Assembly: GCF_002088935.1 (NCBI RefSeq)
Contig: NZ_NCSS01000006.1
Span: 1,148,407 to 1,212,406 of the forward strand
Source: Henriciella litoralis
GTDB lineage: Bacteria; Pseudomonadota; Alphaproteobacteria; Caulobacterales; Hyphomonadaceae
DNA: 64,000 nt
Direction of reading: 5' to 3'
The translations under genes were made by a program, and so were the position numbers. Below are positions 18,978 to 27,934 of this stretch, piece by piece (position 1 is the first letter of the stretch; every line of letters starts with the position of its first letter). A model generated the notes under the pieces. It was not told the origin of the DNA. It did not search any database and was given only the letters and a program-made list of their open reading frames with translations.

Positions 18978-19518
18978 TTTCGATCTCCCTCAGCTGACTT
19001 TCAGCTTTTTATTTTTCGCCGGACGCCGTTTATGTTTCAGCTAGAGCCCCTGGCGGCCTCCTGTCCCGGCACTTCAGTATTGTCAGTTCCAATGGGCGCA
19101 ATGATTGGCCGAGCCGACTCGTCACAGCCGTGAAAGTCGCCGGCACGACCTGGGGCACACGCCGACGATGCTCGTCTTGCCCTTCATCCTGCCGAGCCAC
19201 CCCCTGTGGAATTAAAACAATCGAATAACAATAGGCATGATACCCCCTTTGCACAAAGGCTTTTCTTGCGATTGATCTTTGCTCTTTTGATTTAATATGG
19301 GATCTGAAATTGCGTTTTCTGGAGATCTCCCAGGCGACCGCGCCCCCGCGCCCTCAACGCTCCCTGGACGAATGTGAGGACGCCACCTGCTTGAGGGGCC
19401 AAAACGAGAGCGACAGTCAGGAGAAACGCAAGCACGCATCATCAATGCCCCCCTCACGTGGGACGCCATCGGGGTCAATCTACTCCAGCGGAAGCTAGCC
19501 TATTCTTGAATCGGCGAG
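18978..19518. other. Gene-poor 541-bp region between the P450 and an ACAD
   Basis: Several short open frames exist here but none has a family motif, a good ribosome site or neighbour-like codon use that I can support. The one site of interest is an imperfect copy of the TARAACA-type palindrome at 19213-19228. The region may hold decayed genes. Confidence 0.45.
19213..19228. promoter_or_regulatory. Imperfect copy of the TARAACA-NN-TGTTYTA palindrome
   Basis: TAAAACAATCGAATAA matches 10 of 14 defined positions. Its left half is perfect, and it closely resembles the copy at 45170. It lies 236 bases before the P450 start. Confidence 0.4.
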
Positions 19519-20700
19519 CTAAGGTCCGGCCTGCCGAGCCAGCTCGGCCTTCTTGATCTTCTTGGCGAGCGACCATTTGTGGACCTCAGTCGGCCCGTCA
19601 TAGATGCGGAAGGCGCGGACTTCGCGGAATAGCTGCTCCACGATCGTGTCGCGGCTGACTCCCATCCCGCCCATCACCTGAACGCAGCGATCAGCAACCT
19701 TGAACAGTGCCTCAGACACGGCGACTTTGGTCATCGAGCTTTCGACATTGCCATCTTCCCCGCGGTCCAGCGCGTCGGCGCACCAGTCGATCATCAGAGA
19801 AGATTGCTGAAGGTCGATCTTGTTCTCGGCCAGCATGAAACCGACGCCCTCATGATCGATCAGCAGCTTGCCGAAAGCCTTTCGTTTGCAGGCATATTCG
19901 ATAGCGATTTCCTGCGCCCGCATCGCAACGCCAAGCCAGCGCATGCAGTGTGAGAGCCGCGCCGGCGCGAGCCGGATTTGCGCATAACGGAAGCCCTCGC
20001 CCGGATTGCCCAGCATATCTGAAGCCGGCACGCGGAGATTATCGATCACGACTTCGGCGTGCCCACCGGGCATGGAGCTGTCGATTGTGTCGAGCACACG
20101 CTCGATCCGGACGGCGTCGTTGGGCAGATCGACGAGGAACATACAGGCGCCCTCTTCCGATTTGGCCATGATGATCCCGACTTTCGCCCCCATCGCGCCG
20201 GTAATGAATGTCTTGCGGCCATTGATCACCCAATGGTTGCCGTCCTGCACGCAGGTTGTTTTCATCATGGAGGGATCCGAGCCGGCGCCTTCGTCTTCAG
20301 GTGGCTCCGTCATGAAAAAGGCTGAACGAGCCCCTCCTGAAACCATTGGCTTCAGAAAACGCTCATGCTGCTCTTCAGTCGCGACCTTGCCGAGGAGGAA
20401 CATGTTGCCCTCGTCCGGCGCCCCAGTATTGCAGGCCACCGGACCGAGCGGCGAAAGGCCGGTCTTCTGCAGAATGTAGGCCGTTCCTCGCTGCGACAGG
20501 TGCGAACCGTCCTCCAGGATATGCGGCGTCATCACACCGGCCGCGCGTGCCTTGTCGCGGATTTCCGTGACCAGTTCTTCGCTTGGGCCATGGTCCTCAA
20601 GCCGAGGATCGCGCTCATAAGGCGCGATCACATCACGGATGAATGTCTCAACGCGGTCGCCAATCTGCCTGGCAATGGCCTCATCTGGATAGCTCAACAC
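19519..20700 (-). CDS. Acyl-CoA dehydrogenase (ACAD10/11-like)
   Basis: A 393-residue ACAD. The N-terminus is SYPDEAIARQIGDRVETFIRDVIAPYERDPR. The middle domain has FFMTEPPEDEGAGSDPSMMKTTCVQDGNHWVINGRKTFITGAMGA, and the C-terminus has RVQVMGGMG-like CVQVMGGMGVSRDTIVEQLFREVRAFRIYDGPTEVHKWSLAKK. The DGPTEVHxxSLAKK ending is typical of the ACAD10/11-like clade, which often acts on long, 4-hydroxy or branched acyl-CoAs. The start is GTG at 20700 with AGAGGT upstream. A TARAACA-type operator lies 44 bases upstream of the start. Confidence 0.92.
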   Translation of the reverse strand: MLSYPDEAIARQIGDRVETFIRDVIAPYERDPRLEDHGPSEELVTEIRDKARAAGVMTPHILEDGSHLSQRGTAYILQKTGLSPLGPVACNTGAPDEGNMFLLGKVATEEQHERFLKPMVSGGARSAFFMTEPPEDEGAGSDPSMMKTTCVQDGNHWVINGRKTFITGAMGAKVGIIMAKSEEGACMFLVDLPNDAVRIERVLDTIDSSMPGGHAEVVIDNLRVPASDMLGNPGEGFRYAQIRLAPARLSHCMRWLGVAMRAQEIAIEYACKRKAFGKLLIDHEGVGFMLAENKIDLQQSSLMIDWCADALDRGEDGNVESSMTKVAVSEALFKVADRCVQVMGGMGVSRDTIVEQLFREVRAFRIYDGPTEVHKWSLAKKIKKAELARQAGP

Positions 20701-21046
20701 GACACCTCTTTAATCTTCGCAATTCTGGCCGGCCGCCAGCATTTAGTACATTTGTTTCCATACAAGTCGCGCTTCTTAGTCAACTCCAAAGTCCAAGCAT
20801 CATCCTGCGCGCACTCACCCAAACTACTCAACGACCATGGCTGTATATTTAATAGAGCATGTGATACCCAAATCATCACCTATCAGCGTGTGACAAAGTC
20901 AACCAAGCGGCGAATTGAGCTCTGGATCACGGCAACGAGTTCGTATAGAACGATCGTACTACATATGACCCTAACCGTGTACTCTTCGATTGAGCTGGGG
21001 CGGGCAACAAATAGACGCCCTCGCGGCGGAAAGAGGGAGAACGACG
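20701..21046. other. Divergent control region, ACAD / CoA-transferase
   Basis: This 346-bp region separates two divergently transcribed genes. It holds a TARAACA-type palindrome at 20744 and a weak one at 20853 (TAGAGCATGTGATACC). I see no gene. Confidence 0.5.
20744..20759. promoter_or_regulatory. TARAACA-NN-TGTTYTA operator copy, ACAD promoter
   Basis: TAGTACATTTGTTTCC matches 11 of 14 defined positions and lies 44 bases upstream of the ACAD start on the minus strand. Confidence 0.6.
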
Positions 21047-22255
21047 ATGGATACTCACAACGATACCGACCAGCAGGCAGAAAACGGCCCGTGCACCGGC
21101 CTCCGTGTCATCGAGATATCGACCATGGTATCAGGACCATTCGCTGGCCAATTGCTGGGTGATCTCGGCGCAGAGGTGATCAAGATCGAGACTACGGCCG
21201 GCGACCCCATGCGGGCCAACCAACCGTCATATGACGGGATGTCCGCCTATTTCTCCCTCTTTAATCGTAACAAGCAGAGCATCTGCCTCGACCTCAAATC
21301 AGAAGAAGGTCGATCCATCGCGGCAGACCTGATCGCGAGCGCTGATGTGGTGCTCGAAAACTTCAGGCCCGGCACGATGGAGCGGCTCGGCCTCGGCTAC
21401 GAGACCCTTCGCAAAGACAATCCGGGCCTCATCTATGCAGGCCTGTCAGGCTTCGGAACAGACGGCCCCTATAAGGACAAGCCTGCCTACGACCACGTCA
21501 TTCAGGCAATGAGCGGCGCTATGACAGTCATGGGTTCGCCAGAGAATCCGGAACCCATCCACCACATCATCGCCGACAAGGTTGCGTCGATCATGACCTG
21601 CAACGCCGTCCTTGCGGCGCTTCTTCATCGCGAGCGCTCCGGCGGCGCTGGCCAAAAAGTCTCCACCTCGCTCATGAAGACGTATGCCGCTTTCCTGATG
21701 CCTGACCTGCTGAACAATTTCATGTTCCAGACCAAGGACATACAAAAGATTCCCAACATCAAGATCCATCATCCACTGCGGGTGAAAGATGGAAGCGTGA
21801 TGGGGCATGTGCAGCTTAACCGCCAGTTCGAGGCGCTCTGCAAGATCCTGGGGCGTGAGGACCTGATAGAGGACAAACGCTACAACACGCCATGGGCGCG
21901 TATCTTCAACTATGCGGACTTCTGGAAGGAGCTCGAAGAGCCAGCCTCCAAGATGACGAAAGCCGAACTGATCGCACTGGCAGATGAGCATGGCATTCCT
22001 CTGGCACCCGTGAACACGGTCGAAGAATTCATGGAAGACCCGCAGGCCGTCTATTCTGAGTGCTTCATCGACACCGAAGACCCCGAATTCGGCCGGATGC
22101 GCACGTCCGGCTTCTTTGCCGACTTCGAGACCTCACCGCCTTCCATTCGGATGCGCGCGCCGAAACTCGGCGAACACACCGAGGAAGTGCTCAAGGCGCT
22201 CGGCAAGACTGAAGCGGAAATTGAAGCTGCGCGGAAGGCCGGGTCCATCGGCTGA
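21047..22255 (+). CDS. CaiB/BaiF family (family III) CoA-transferase
   Basis: Family III CoA-transferases move CoA between acids through an aspartyl-CoA thioester. The 402-residue protein has the N-terminal GLRVIEISTMVSGPFAGQLLGDLGAEVIKIE and DVVLENFRPGTMERLGLGYETL segments and the catalytic-Asp region KPAYDHVIQAMSGAM, then a C-terminal half with GIPLAPVNTVEEFMEDPQ. The start at 21047 has AAAGAGGGAG upstream; the frame from 20990 adds unrelated residues. In this setting it could charge a carboxylated substrate with CoA without ATP. Confidence 0.9.
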   Translation: MDTHNDTDQQAENGPCTGLRVIEISTMVSGPFAGQLLGDLGAEVIKIETTAGDPMRANQPSYDGMSAYFSLFNRNKQSICLDLKSEEGRSIAADLIASADVVLENFRPGTMERLGLGYETLRKDNPGLIYAGLSGFGTDGPYKDKPAYDHVIQAMSGAMTVMGSPENPEPIHHIIADKVASIMTCNAVLAALLHRERSGGAGQKVSTSLMKTYAAFLMPDLLNNFMFQTKDIQKIPNIKIHHPLRVKDGSVMGHVQLNRQFEALCKILGREDLIEDKRYNTPWARIFNYADFWKELEEPASKMTKAELIALADEHGIPLAPVNTVEEFMEDPQAVYSECFIDTEDPEFGRMRTSGFFADFETSPPSIRMRAPKLGEHTEEVLKALGKTEAEIEAARKAGSIG

Positions 22256-22324
22256 TTTCACGGCTCCTTCAGTTCACGCCTACCGCGATTCAACTTCTAA
22301 AATTTAGGAGAGGCGTTCAGGAAA

Positions 22325-22938
22325 ATGTCCCTAATCCAGCTACCGCACACCTTCGAAGACTTCACGACCGACTGGTTCACTGATGCCCTATCAGCGAAGT
22401 TCCCAGGCGTGAACGTCAGCAATTTTACTCGCAGCGGTGAGCGGATTGGAACGTCCGCATCGTGTACGTTTTCGCTGGCATGCTCGGACCGAGGTCGGTC
22501 GGCATTCCGCCCGGGTCCGTATACATACACAGGGCGGCTTCACTGAAAAGCAGCTGAATCGGCACTGGGTCGTCTTACAGCAGGGACTTACAATGCTGGA
22601 AGATATCGTCTTCACGCATATCCCGAGATTCGGCAATTGGGGCGCGCTCCGTGACAGGCGCTGCAAGGAATTGAAGACACGCCAGTTCGGGCCTCGCCTC
22701 GGTCGACTATTTCCAGACCCCCAACTGCTACGCGGCGCGCGCTGCAGGCATGGATGTCTATTCGTTTGATCAGGCCTGGCTAATCTACCGTCAGCAGATG
22801 GCCCATGCGGTGCCTAGCGGTGCATGCAATCCAATCGAGGCAGGTCCAATCGATATGATCAATGCTGCGGGCGAAGTTGTGACCGTTGCTGCTGAAGATC
22901 ATGACGTCCTTGAGGCGCTGGGAATTTCCCGGCGCTAA
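22325..22938 (+). pseudogene. Decayed phosphotransferase-family (aminoglycoside/ecdysteroid kinase-like) gene
   Basis: The first ~40 codons from the ATG at 22325 (LPHTFEDFTTDWFTDALSAKFPG) look like the start of the phosphotransferase family common in lipid and aromatic clusters. The frame then shifts. Later pieces in other frames include LEDIVFTHIP, ASVDYFQTPNCYAARAAGMDVYSFDQAWLIYRQQMAHAV and a C-terminal tail ending at 22938. The kinase core, including the HGD.....N and DFD/DWE motifs, is missing, so internal deletions and frameshifts have removed it. A ribosome site (TTAGGAGAGG) still precedes the ATG. Family assignment is tentative. Confidence 0.55.
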
Positions 22939-22996
22939 ACCGTTATCGGGCCAACCACCCAGTGCGAGCTCCGTGCGCGCACAGGGCCGACCTGCC

Positions 22997-24319
22997 CTAG
23001 TCCTGATCTTCACCCAGTGAAGCCCGGCTAACCGCGAGAAGCGAGAGCGCAATCAGGAGCGGCGTGGTGAGCAAGCAAATCCAGGCCAGTCCGGCCCCAA
23101 GCGAGTGCTCGCCCCCAACAATCAATGCGCCAAGCTCAACGGCCACCAGCGGACCAAGCCCGTACCCCAGCAAAGCGATGACGAGGAGATTGACGGCCGC
23201 CAGCCGCGCTCTCATCCGGATCGGCCCGAATTGCTGATAGGCGATCGGCGGAATGACAGGAAAAGCAGAGCCAAAGAGGATCCCGATCCCGAGGCAGACA
23301 TACAGCACCGTCCCGCCAGAAAATATGCCCATCGCAAAGGCAGGCCCAGAAACACAGGCTGCGATTAACAGAACTGTTGCGGCCCCTCGGTTCTTCCACC
23401 TCCGGTCTATGGCCATCGACAGCTGCGGCCAGAAGAAATTTCCAATCAGACCTGTCGGCACACCAATCCAACCGAGCATGTACCCCGCCTGTGACAGGCT
23501 GAGCCCTTCTTCCCGCACAAGGAATGTCGGCAGCCAGGTGATGACGGCCAGGCTGAAGAAACAATAAACGCCTGCGGCCGAAAGCAAGGGAACGAAAAAT
23601 AGAGCGCGCTTGCGGATGTAGCCAAAAAAGGAGCCCCAGGATGAATAGTCCTGGCCGATCTTGAGAGATTCCCCCCTCGGCGGATTGGCCGCCGTAAACA
23701 TGAATACGATTGCGAGGATGACACCGGGCAGACCGACAAGGATGAATGTCAGCTGCCAGGGCGCAAGACCTGTCGCCGCGCTTAAGCTCGCGGCGAAGTC
23801 ATAGGCCATGGCGCCTGCCATGTACGACCCGATGGACATGAAACTGCCCACTGACAGGTAAACCGACATGGGCAGGCTGCGCTTTTCCTTGAGGAAGAGG
23901 TCGGCGATCAGCGAAACAGCGGCCGGGGTAAGCACAGCCTCACCAAGCGCAACGCCGCACCGCAGGATTAGCAGGCTCCAGAAGCCGCCCGCGAAAGCGG
24001 ATAGCACGGTCGCCACGCTCCAGACGCCAACGCCAACCGCGACCACCGTCCGCCTGTCACGTGTATCCACCAATTGCGCCAGTGGCAGGCCGCCAAATGA
24101 ATAGACAAGCGCAAATCCAAGACCGAGAAGAAGCGCAAGCTGCCTGTCCGCCAGCCCAAGCGACTGGCCGACGGGTTCTGCCATTAGCGCCAGAATGCTC
24201 CGGTCGATAAAGGACAAGATGAAGAGAACGGTGAGAAGCCCGACCGTGTACCAGGCGTGCCGCCTTGATGGTCTCAATGCGGCAATCGGTTTGCCAGCGG
24301 TCAGATTTTCACTTGCCAT
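22997..24319 (-). CDS. MFS transporter (spinster/ACS-like)
   Basis: A 440-residue transporter with 12 predicted membrane segments. The first helix region reads YTVGLLTVLFILSFIDRSILALMAEPVGQSLGLADRQLALLLGLGFALVYSFGGLPLAQLVDTRDRRT, which contains the MFS loop 2-3 motif (LVDTRDRR). The FIDRSILALM segment is typical of spinster-like and anion:cation symporter MFS proteins, which often carry organic acids. The start at 24319 has GAGGAAAAAG upstream. A long control region with stacked palindromes lies before it, so its expression is probably tightly tied to the cluster substrate. Confidence 0.88.
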   Translation of the reverse strand: MASENLTAGKPIAALRPSRRHAWYTVGLLTVLFILSFIDRSILALMAEPVGQSLGLADRQLALLLGLGFALVYSFGGLPLAQLVDTRDRRTVVAVGVGVWSVATVLSAFAGGFWSLLILRCGVALGEAVLTPAAVSLIADLFLKEKRSLPMSVYLSVGSFMSIGSYMAGAMAYDFAASLSAATGLAPWQLTFILVGLPGVILAIVFMFTAANPPRGESLKIGQDYSSWGSFFGYIRKRALFFVPLLSAAGVYCFFSLAVITWLPTFLVREEGLSLSQAGYMLGWIGVPTGLIGNFFWPQLSMAIDRRWKNRGAATVLLIAACVSGPAFAMGIFSGGTVLYVCLGIGILFGSAFPVIPPIAYQQFGPIRMRARLAAVNLLVIALLGYGLGPLVAVELGALIVGGEHSLGAGLAWICLLTTPLLIALSLLAVSRASLGEDQD

Positions 24320-24453
24320 CTTTTTCCTCAACCTTTTTGTCGGCATGGGGCGCTTCAAACACCCTCTGTTCTCAAGCCACCACCACAACCGAACGCACCC
24401 GTTGACTGCAGTAGAGCCGGACTATTCACATCGTCCGGCTCGGCGCTTTCGCC

Positions 24454-24469
24454 TCATAAATTTGTTTTG
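24454..24469. promoter_or_regulatory. TARAACA-type palindrome, MFS promoter (distal half weak)
   Basis: TCATAAATTTGTTTTG matches 10 of 14 defined positions. The right half is nearly identical to the copy at 54339. It lies 135 bases before the MFS start. Confidence 0.45.
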
Positions 24470-24477
24470 AAAACGCT

Positions 24478-24492
24478 ATTGGTATCGCCAAT
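24478..24492. promoter_or_regulatory. FadR/PdhR-type GntR operator (copy 1)
   Basis: ATTGGTATCGCCAAT has the ATTGGT-NNN-ACCAAT form with one mismatch. It sits between two TARAACA-type palindromes in front of the MFS gene. Confidence 0.6.
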
Positions 24493-24497
24493 CCTGG

Positions 24498-24513
24498 TCA
24501 AGCAAACGTTTTA
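24498..24513. promoter_or_regulatory. TARAACA-type palindrome, second copy in MFS control region
   Basis: TCAAGCAAACGTTTTA matches 11 of 14 defined positions and is close to the copy at 61373 (TCAAACAAACGTTTTT). Confidence 0.5.
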
Positions 24514-24714
24514 ATTTGCTGCACGACGACCAACAAAGCCGCAACCTCTTTGTCGCCCCGAAAACGACGCACACGACTTCCGGTCAGCTTCTGCAAATTC
24601 ACTATATTTATATTTTGTTTCAGTGGGTTGAAGACACTCAAACTAAGAACAGAAGCGCAGATTTCTGCCTCTGCAAAGGAGGACCCATTACTTCGAGCCA
24701 ATAGCAGCAAGCTA

Positions 24715-24734
24715 AAACAAAATCGTTTGTTTTA
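24715..24734. promoter_or_regulatory. 20-bp palindrome AAAACAAA-ATCG-TTTGTTTT
   Basis: AAAACAAAATCGTTTGTTTT has two exact 8-bp arms around ATCG. It resembles the TARAACA-type operator with altered spacing and lies 31 bases after the enoyl-CoA hydratase stop. Confidence 0.5.
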
Positions 24735-24765
24735 CTTTCGAGAGCCGTCAATTGGGATCGACCTC

Positions 24766-25524
24766 TCAGTTTTTCGGTTTGCTGCCGCCCACATGGCCAA
24801 ATTTCAACTCACCTGGCGACAGCCCGGTATTGGCCTTTTCCGCAGTGTGCCTTTCAAATTCGAGCGCCCCTTCAAGGGTACGCAGACTGTTGCCATCGAT
24901 AAGCGCCTTGGTCGGAGCCGCCATCTGTGGCGCCCCTGCCAGTATCATGCGGGCCATACTGCGCGCAGACTCAAGCAGATCCCGGTCCGGCACAACTTTG
25001 TTGACGAGTCCCCAGTCGGATGCTTCGCGCGCATGAAGCGGTCGCCCGGTAAGCTCGAGCTCCTTGGCCCTGTAGATGCCTATGGCGCGATGAAGACGCG
25101 CGCTAAGGCCCCAGCCCGGCAACAGCCCCACGCGCGAATGCGTGTCCACAAACCGGGCCGACTCTGCTGCAATGATGATGTCGCACGCCACCGTGATCTC
25201 GAAGCCACCGGTCGCAACGGCCCCCTGTACGGCTGCAATGACTGGCCCGGGCCAATCGGCAATCGTCCGGGACGGATTGAAGCCAGATATCGCCTCAGCG
25301 CCGTGCTGCTTGAGCATCTCGACATCCAGCCCGGCACAGAAGTTCCGCCCTCTTCCGGTCAGGATGACCACCTCTACAGAAGGGTCGGCTGCAAAGTCCG
25401 CCATGCAGTCCTCGAACTCTCGGAGCATATGCGGAATGATGGAGTTCATGCTGTCCGGGCGGTTGAGCGCGACGATGGCAAAGCCTTCCTCGCGTTCGAC
25501 GTCGATTGCCTCGAATGTCTTCAT
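24766..25524 (-). CDS. Enoyl-CoA hydratase/isomerase family protein
   Basis: A 252-residue crotonase-fold protein: EEGFAIVALNRPDSMNSI, the oxyanion segment NFCAGLDVEML, and VIAAVQGAVATGGFEITVACDIIIAAESARFVDTHSRVGLLPGWG. The Ser/His-containing DTHSRVGLLPG segment replaces the usual Glu of hydratases, so the reaction could be isomerisation or another crotonase chemistry. It lies 55 bases downstream of an ACAD on the same strand and is probably cotranscribed with it, giving an oxidation plus hydration pair for side-chain shortening. Confidence 0.88.
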   Translation of the reverse strand: MKTFEAIDVEREEGFAIVALNRPDSMNSIIPHMLREFEDCMADFAADPSVEVVILTGRGRNFCAGLDVEMLKQHGAEAISGFNPSRTIADWPGPVIAAVQGAVATGGFEITVACDIIIAAESARFVDTHSRVGLLPGWGLSARLHRAIGIYRAKELELTGRPLHAREASDWGLVNKVVPDRDLLESARSMARMILAGAPQMAAPTKALIDGNSLRTLEGALEFERHTAEKANTGLSPGELKFGHVGGSKPKN

Positions 25525-25579
25525 GTCCGAACTCGCTTTTTCGATCGGCTAAGATGTTCTTCGGCTTGCCGCGCTTCGC

Positions 25580-26722
25580 CTAGCCCTTCAGAGACCGGCC
25601 GATCACCAGTTTGAGAATTTCGGAGGTTCCGCCGTAAATGCGTTGCACGCGTGCGTCGCGCCACATGCGAGCGATGGGATACTCCTCCATATAGCCGGCG
25701 CCGCCATGCAGCTGCAGGCACTTGTCGAGGGAAGCCCACTGGGTTTCGGTGTGCCAGAGCTTTGCCGCCGATGCCTCCACCGCAGTCAGCTTGCCAGCGA
25801 CATGACGATTGATGGCCCAGTCCAGATGCGACCAGCCGACCTGGAGCGATGTCGCGATATCCGCGAGAACGAATTGCGAATTCTGGAAGTCGAATACGGA
25901 TTGCCCGAACGCCTGACGATCCTGGGTAAATGTGATGGTGTCGTCCATCGCGCGCTGCATGCTCGCCTGGCCCATAATTGCCTGCGAGAGGCGCTCTTGC
26001 GGCATCAGCGTCATGATGGCTGCAAACCCGCGACCTTCCCCGCCAATCATCGCGTCAGCTGGCACGCGGACTTCATCAAAGAAGAGCTCGGATGTGTCGG
26101 CTGAATGCTGCCCGATCTTGTCCAGCTTGCGTCCGCGGGAGAAGCCCGCACTATCTGCATCGACAATCAGGAGGCTAACGCCGCGCGCCCCGGCATCCGG
26201 ATCGGTCTTCGCGGCGACGATAACGAAATCGCAAAGCTGTCCGCTCGAAATGTAAGTCTTCGCGCCGCTGATGACATACTCATTGCCGTCGCGAACCGCC
26301 CTGGTTCGGATCGATTGAAGATCGGAGCCAGCCGCAGGTTCTGTCATGGCGATCGCAGAGATCAGCGATCCGTCGACCATTCCGGGCAGATATTTCTGCT
26401 TCTGCTCTTCTGTCCCCAGATGGACAAAATAGTCAGCGATAATGTCAGACTGAAGCGGCAGGCTTGATGTGGACCCCGCATAAGTGAGTTCCTCGGTGAC
26501 AATCGCATTGTAGGAGAAATCCAGCCCGGGTCCGCCATAGGCTTCCGGCACGGTCGGGCAGAGTAGGCCCGCTTCGCCAGCCGCTTTCCAGAAACTGCGC
26601 GGAGTCAGGCGTTCTTTCTCCCACGCATCGAGGTCCAGCTCCGACGCAAAAAAGCGCCGAACGGAATCGCGAAAAATGGTGTGGGTGTCGGTCTGACCGA
26701 GGCGCTCAATTGGAATTGGCAT
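25580..26722 (-). CDS. Acyl-CoA dehydrogenase
   Basis: A 380-residue ACAD. Conserved segments are CPTVPEAYGGPGLDFSYNAIV, AIAMTEPAAGSDLQSIRTRAVRDGNEYVISGAKTYISSGQLCDFVIVAAKTDP, FTQDRQAFGQSVFDFQNSQFVLADI and the C-terminal LHGGAGYMEEYPIARMWRDARVQRIYGGTSEILKLVIGRSL. It is complete, with the FAD-binding and catalytic-helix regions present. It is a clear paralogue of the ACAD at 41643-42785, of equal length and with near-identical signature blocks. That suggests duplication for two substrates or two rounds of the same pathway. The downstream hydratase is probably in its operon. Confidence 0.93.
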   Translation of the reverse strand: MPIPIERLGQTDTHTIFRDSVRRFFASELDLDAWEKERLTPRSFWKAAGEAGLLCPTVPEAYGGPGLDFSYNAIVTEELTYAGSTSSLPLQSDIIADYFVHLGTEEQKQKYLPGMVDGSLISAIAMTEPAAGSDLQSIRTRAVRDGNEYVISGAKTYISSGQLCDFVIVAAKTDPDAGARGVSLLIVDADSAGFSRGRKLDKIGQHSADTSELFFDEVRVPADAMIGGEGRGFAAIMTLMPQERLSQAIMGQASMQRAMDDTITFTQDRQAFGQSVFDFQNSQFVLADIATSLQVGWSHLDWAINRHVAGKLTAVEASAAKLWHTETQWASLDKCLQLHGGAGYMEEYPIARMWRDARVQRIYGGTSEILKLVIGRSLKG

Positions 26723-26937
26723 CTGGAATATCTGCTTTCATTTCAATCTTCTGAGAGATTGACGGTTGTTCGGATGTTGAGAGAGCCACACCGGCAAATC
26801 GCATACAGATCGCCGGGCAGACTCACCCATCTTTCAAATATACGAGGCCTGGCCCCGAAATCTGCTTTGGCGCCGATTTGCCCGTCGGATCAGCTGAGGA
26901 CTGGCAGGCGACTGAAAAGTCGCCGCCATGAGGCCTC

Positions 26938-27843
26938 TTATTTGAGCGGTTCGACCACCCCAACTTTCGCCATTCTGGAGTCGGGCGTACCTTCCCAGTA
27001 ATCGATGGACTCCAGTGAGGCCGGCAGGTCGCGCGGATCGCGTGGAGAATTCTCGGGAAACTCTTCCATGCCGAAGCTATATTCCACAGTCATGCCGTCG
27101 GGATCGAGGAAGTAGATGAAAACCGATTCCGAAGGTGGGTGCTTGCCAATGCCAAATACGATCGGCACATCCGCCTTTTTCATGCGGTTGTTCGCCTTGC
27201 CGATGTCGGCCATCTCCGTGACCATGAAATTGATGTGGTTGAGCCCCGCATTTTTGGACGCTCCAACACCGAAGGAATGGTGATACGGATTGGGGAAACA
27301 CCGCATGAACGTGACCATGCCTTTAATCCGGTCCGATACGCGGAAATTCATCTCATCGAGAAGGAATTTTTCCGTGGCGTTTCGGTCCGGACTGCTGAGG
27401 ACGATGTGTCCGAGCCGCGCGATCTTTGTGTGCGTGGTTTCGTACGCAGAAGGCGCCTCAGCCATATCGCTGTAAAATTCGAACGTGACGCCAGTCGTCG
27501 GTTCGGACATCCGGAAAGCTTCGCCGATGCCAAGGTCCGCCTGCTCTTCGGGGCTAACGGCGACGCACTCGATGCCGAGTTCGACGAAGTGCTTCCTGAC
27601 TGCTTCAAGCGCCTTGTCGCTTTCCATCTGCCAGGCAACGCGTTTGAGAGCTGGTTCAGATCCACGGTAGATCACAAGGTCATGATGCCGGTCACTGCAT
27701 CTCAGGTAGGCACGCTCGCCATCCGGCTCTTCGTCCATTTTCAGCCCGACCAGCGTTTCGTAGAAATGCCTGGACTTTTCCAGATCGGTCACCGTCAGCG
27801 CGATATAGCCCAAACGTCTGTATCTTATTTCTTCGATGCTCAC
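26938..27843 (-). CDS. Type I extradiol (VOC superfamily) ring-cleavage dioxygenase
   Basis: The 301-residue protein has two VOC domains. The catalytic C-terminal one carries the Fe(II) ligands His in LGHIVLSSPD, His in LNHINFMV and Glu in TVEYSFGMEEF. Length and layout match 2,3-dihydroxybiphenyl dioxygenase/HsaC-type enzymes, which open a catechol between or next to the hydroxyls. The start is GTG at 27843, with GAGGAG 7 bases upstream; the frame to 27915 is longer but unsupported. It resembles the dioxygenase at 43975 closely (FYxxxVGLxxxxxDGxRxxxRCSDxHHD), so the cluster holds two paralogues. A TARAACA-type site lies 76 bases upstream. Confidence 0.9.
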   Translation of the reverse strand: MSIEEIRYRRLGYIALTVTDLEKSRHFYETLVGLKMDEEPDGERAYLRCSDRHHDLVIYRGSEPALKRVAWQMESDKALEAVRKHFVELGIECVAVSPEEQADLGIGEAFRMSEPTTGVTFEFYSDMAEAPSAYETTHTKIARLGHIVLSSPDRNATEKFLLDEMNFRVSDRIKGMVTFMRCFPNPYHHSFGVGASKNAGLNHINFMVTEMADIGKANNRMKKADVPIVFGIGKHPPSESVFIYFLDPDGMTVEYSFGMEEFPENSPRDPRDLPASLESIDYWEGTPDSRMAKVGVVEPLK

Positions 27844-27918
27844 AGTCAGTCTCCTCGACGTCTTCGCCAGTTTCACGCCAGCTGATCGTGGCAAGCTTGA
27901 AACGGCAACAAACAAGAT

Positions 27919-27934
27919 TAGAACGCTTGTATAA
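27919..27934. promoter_or_regulatory. TARAACA-type palindrome, dioxygenase promoter
   Basis: TAGAACGCTTGTATAA matches 11 of 14 defined positions. It lies 76 bases upstream of the extradiol dioxygenase start. Confidence 0.6.

Larger units (their letters stand above)
24320..24765. other. Control region upstream of the MFS transporter, with stacked palindromes
   Basis: This 446-bp gap lies between the enoyl-CoA hydratase stop and the MFS start, both on the minus strand. It holds two TARAACA-type palindromes (24454, 24498), a GntR-type operator between them (24478-24492), and a 20-bp perfect palindrome with an 8-bp arm (24715-24734). No gene is supported. Confidence 0.6.

Noticed and set aside
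18978-19518. Possible decayed thiolase or transposase
   Set aside because: A short GKTSIVGV-like stretch recalls thiolase starts, but nothing downstream supports it, and no terminal repeats or DDE motif were found.
20853-20868. TAGAGCATGTGATACC as a regulon palindrome before the CoA-transferase
   Set aside because: The left half is fair, but the right half departs at too many positions, so it is not counted in the regulon.
24550-25614. Long plus-strand open frame of 354 codons
   Set aside because: It overlaps the enoyl-CoA hydratase on the other strand, is rich in Arg/Ala/His as antisense frames are, and has no family motif.
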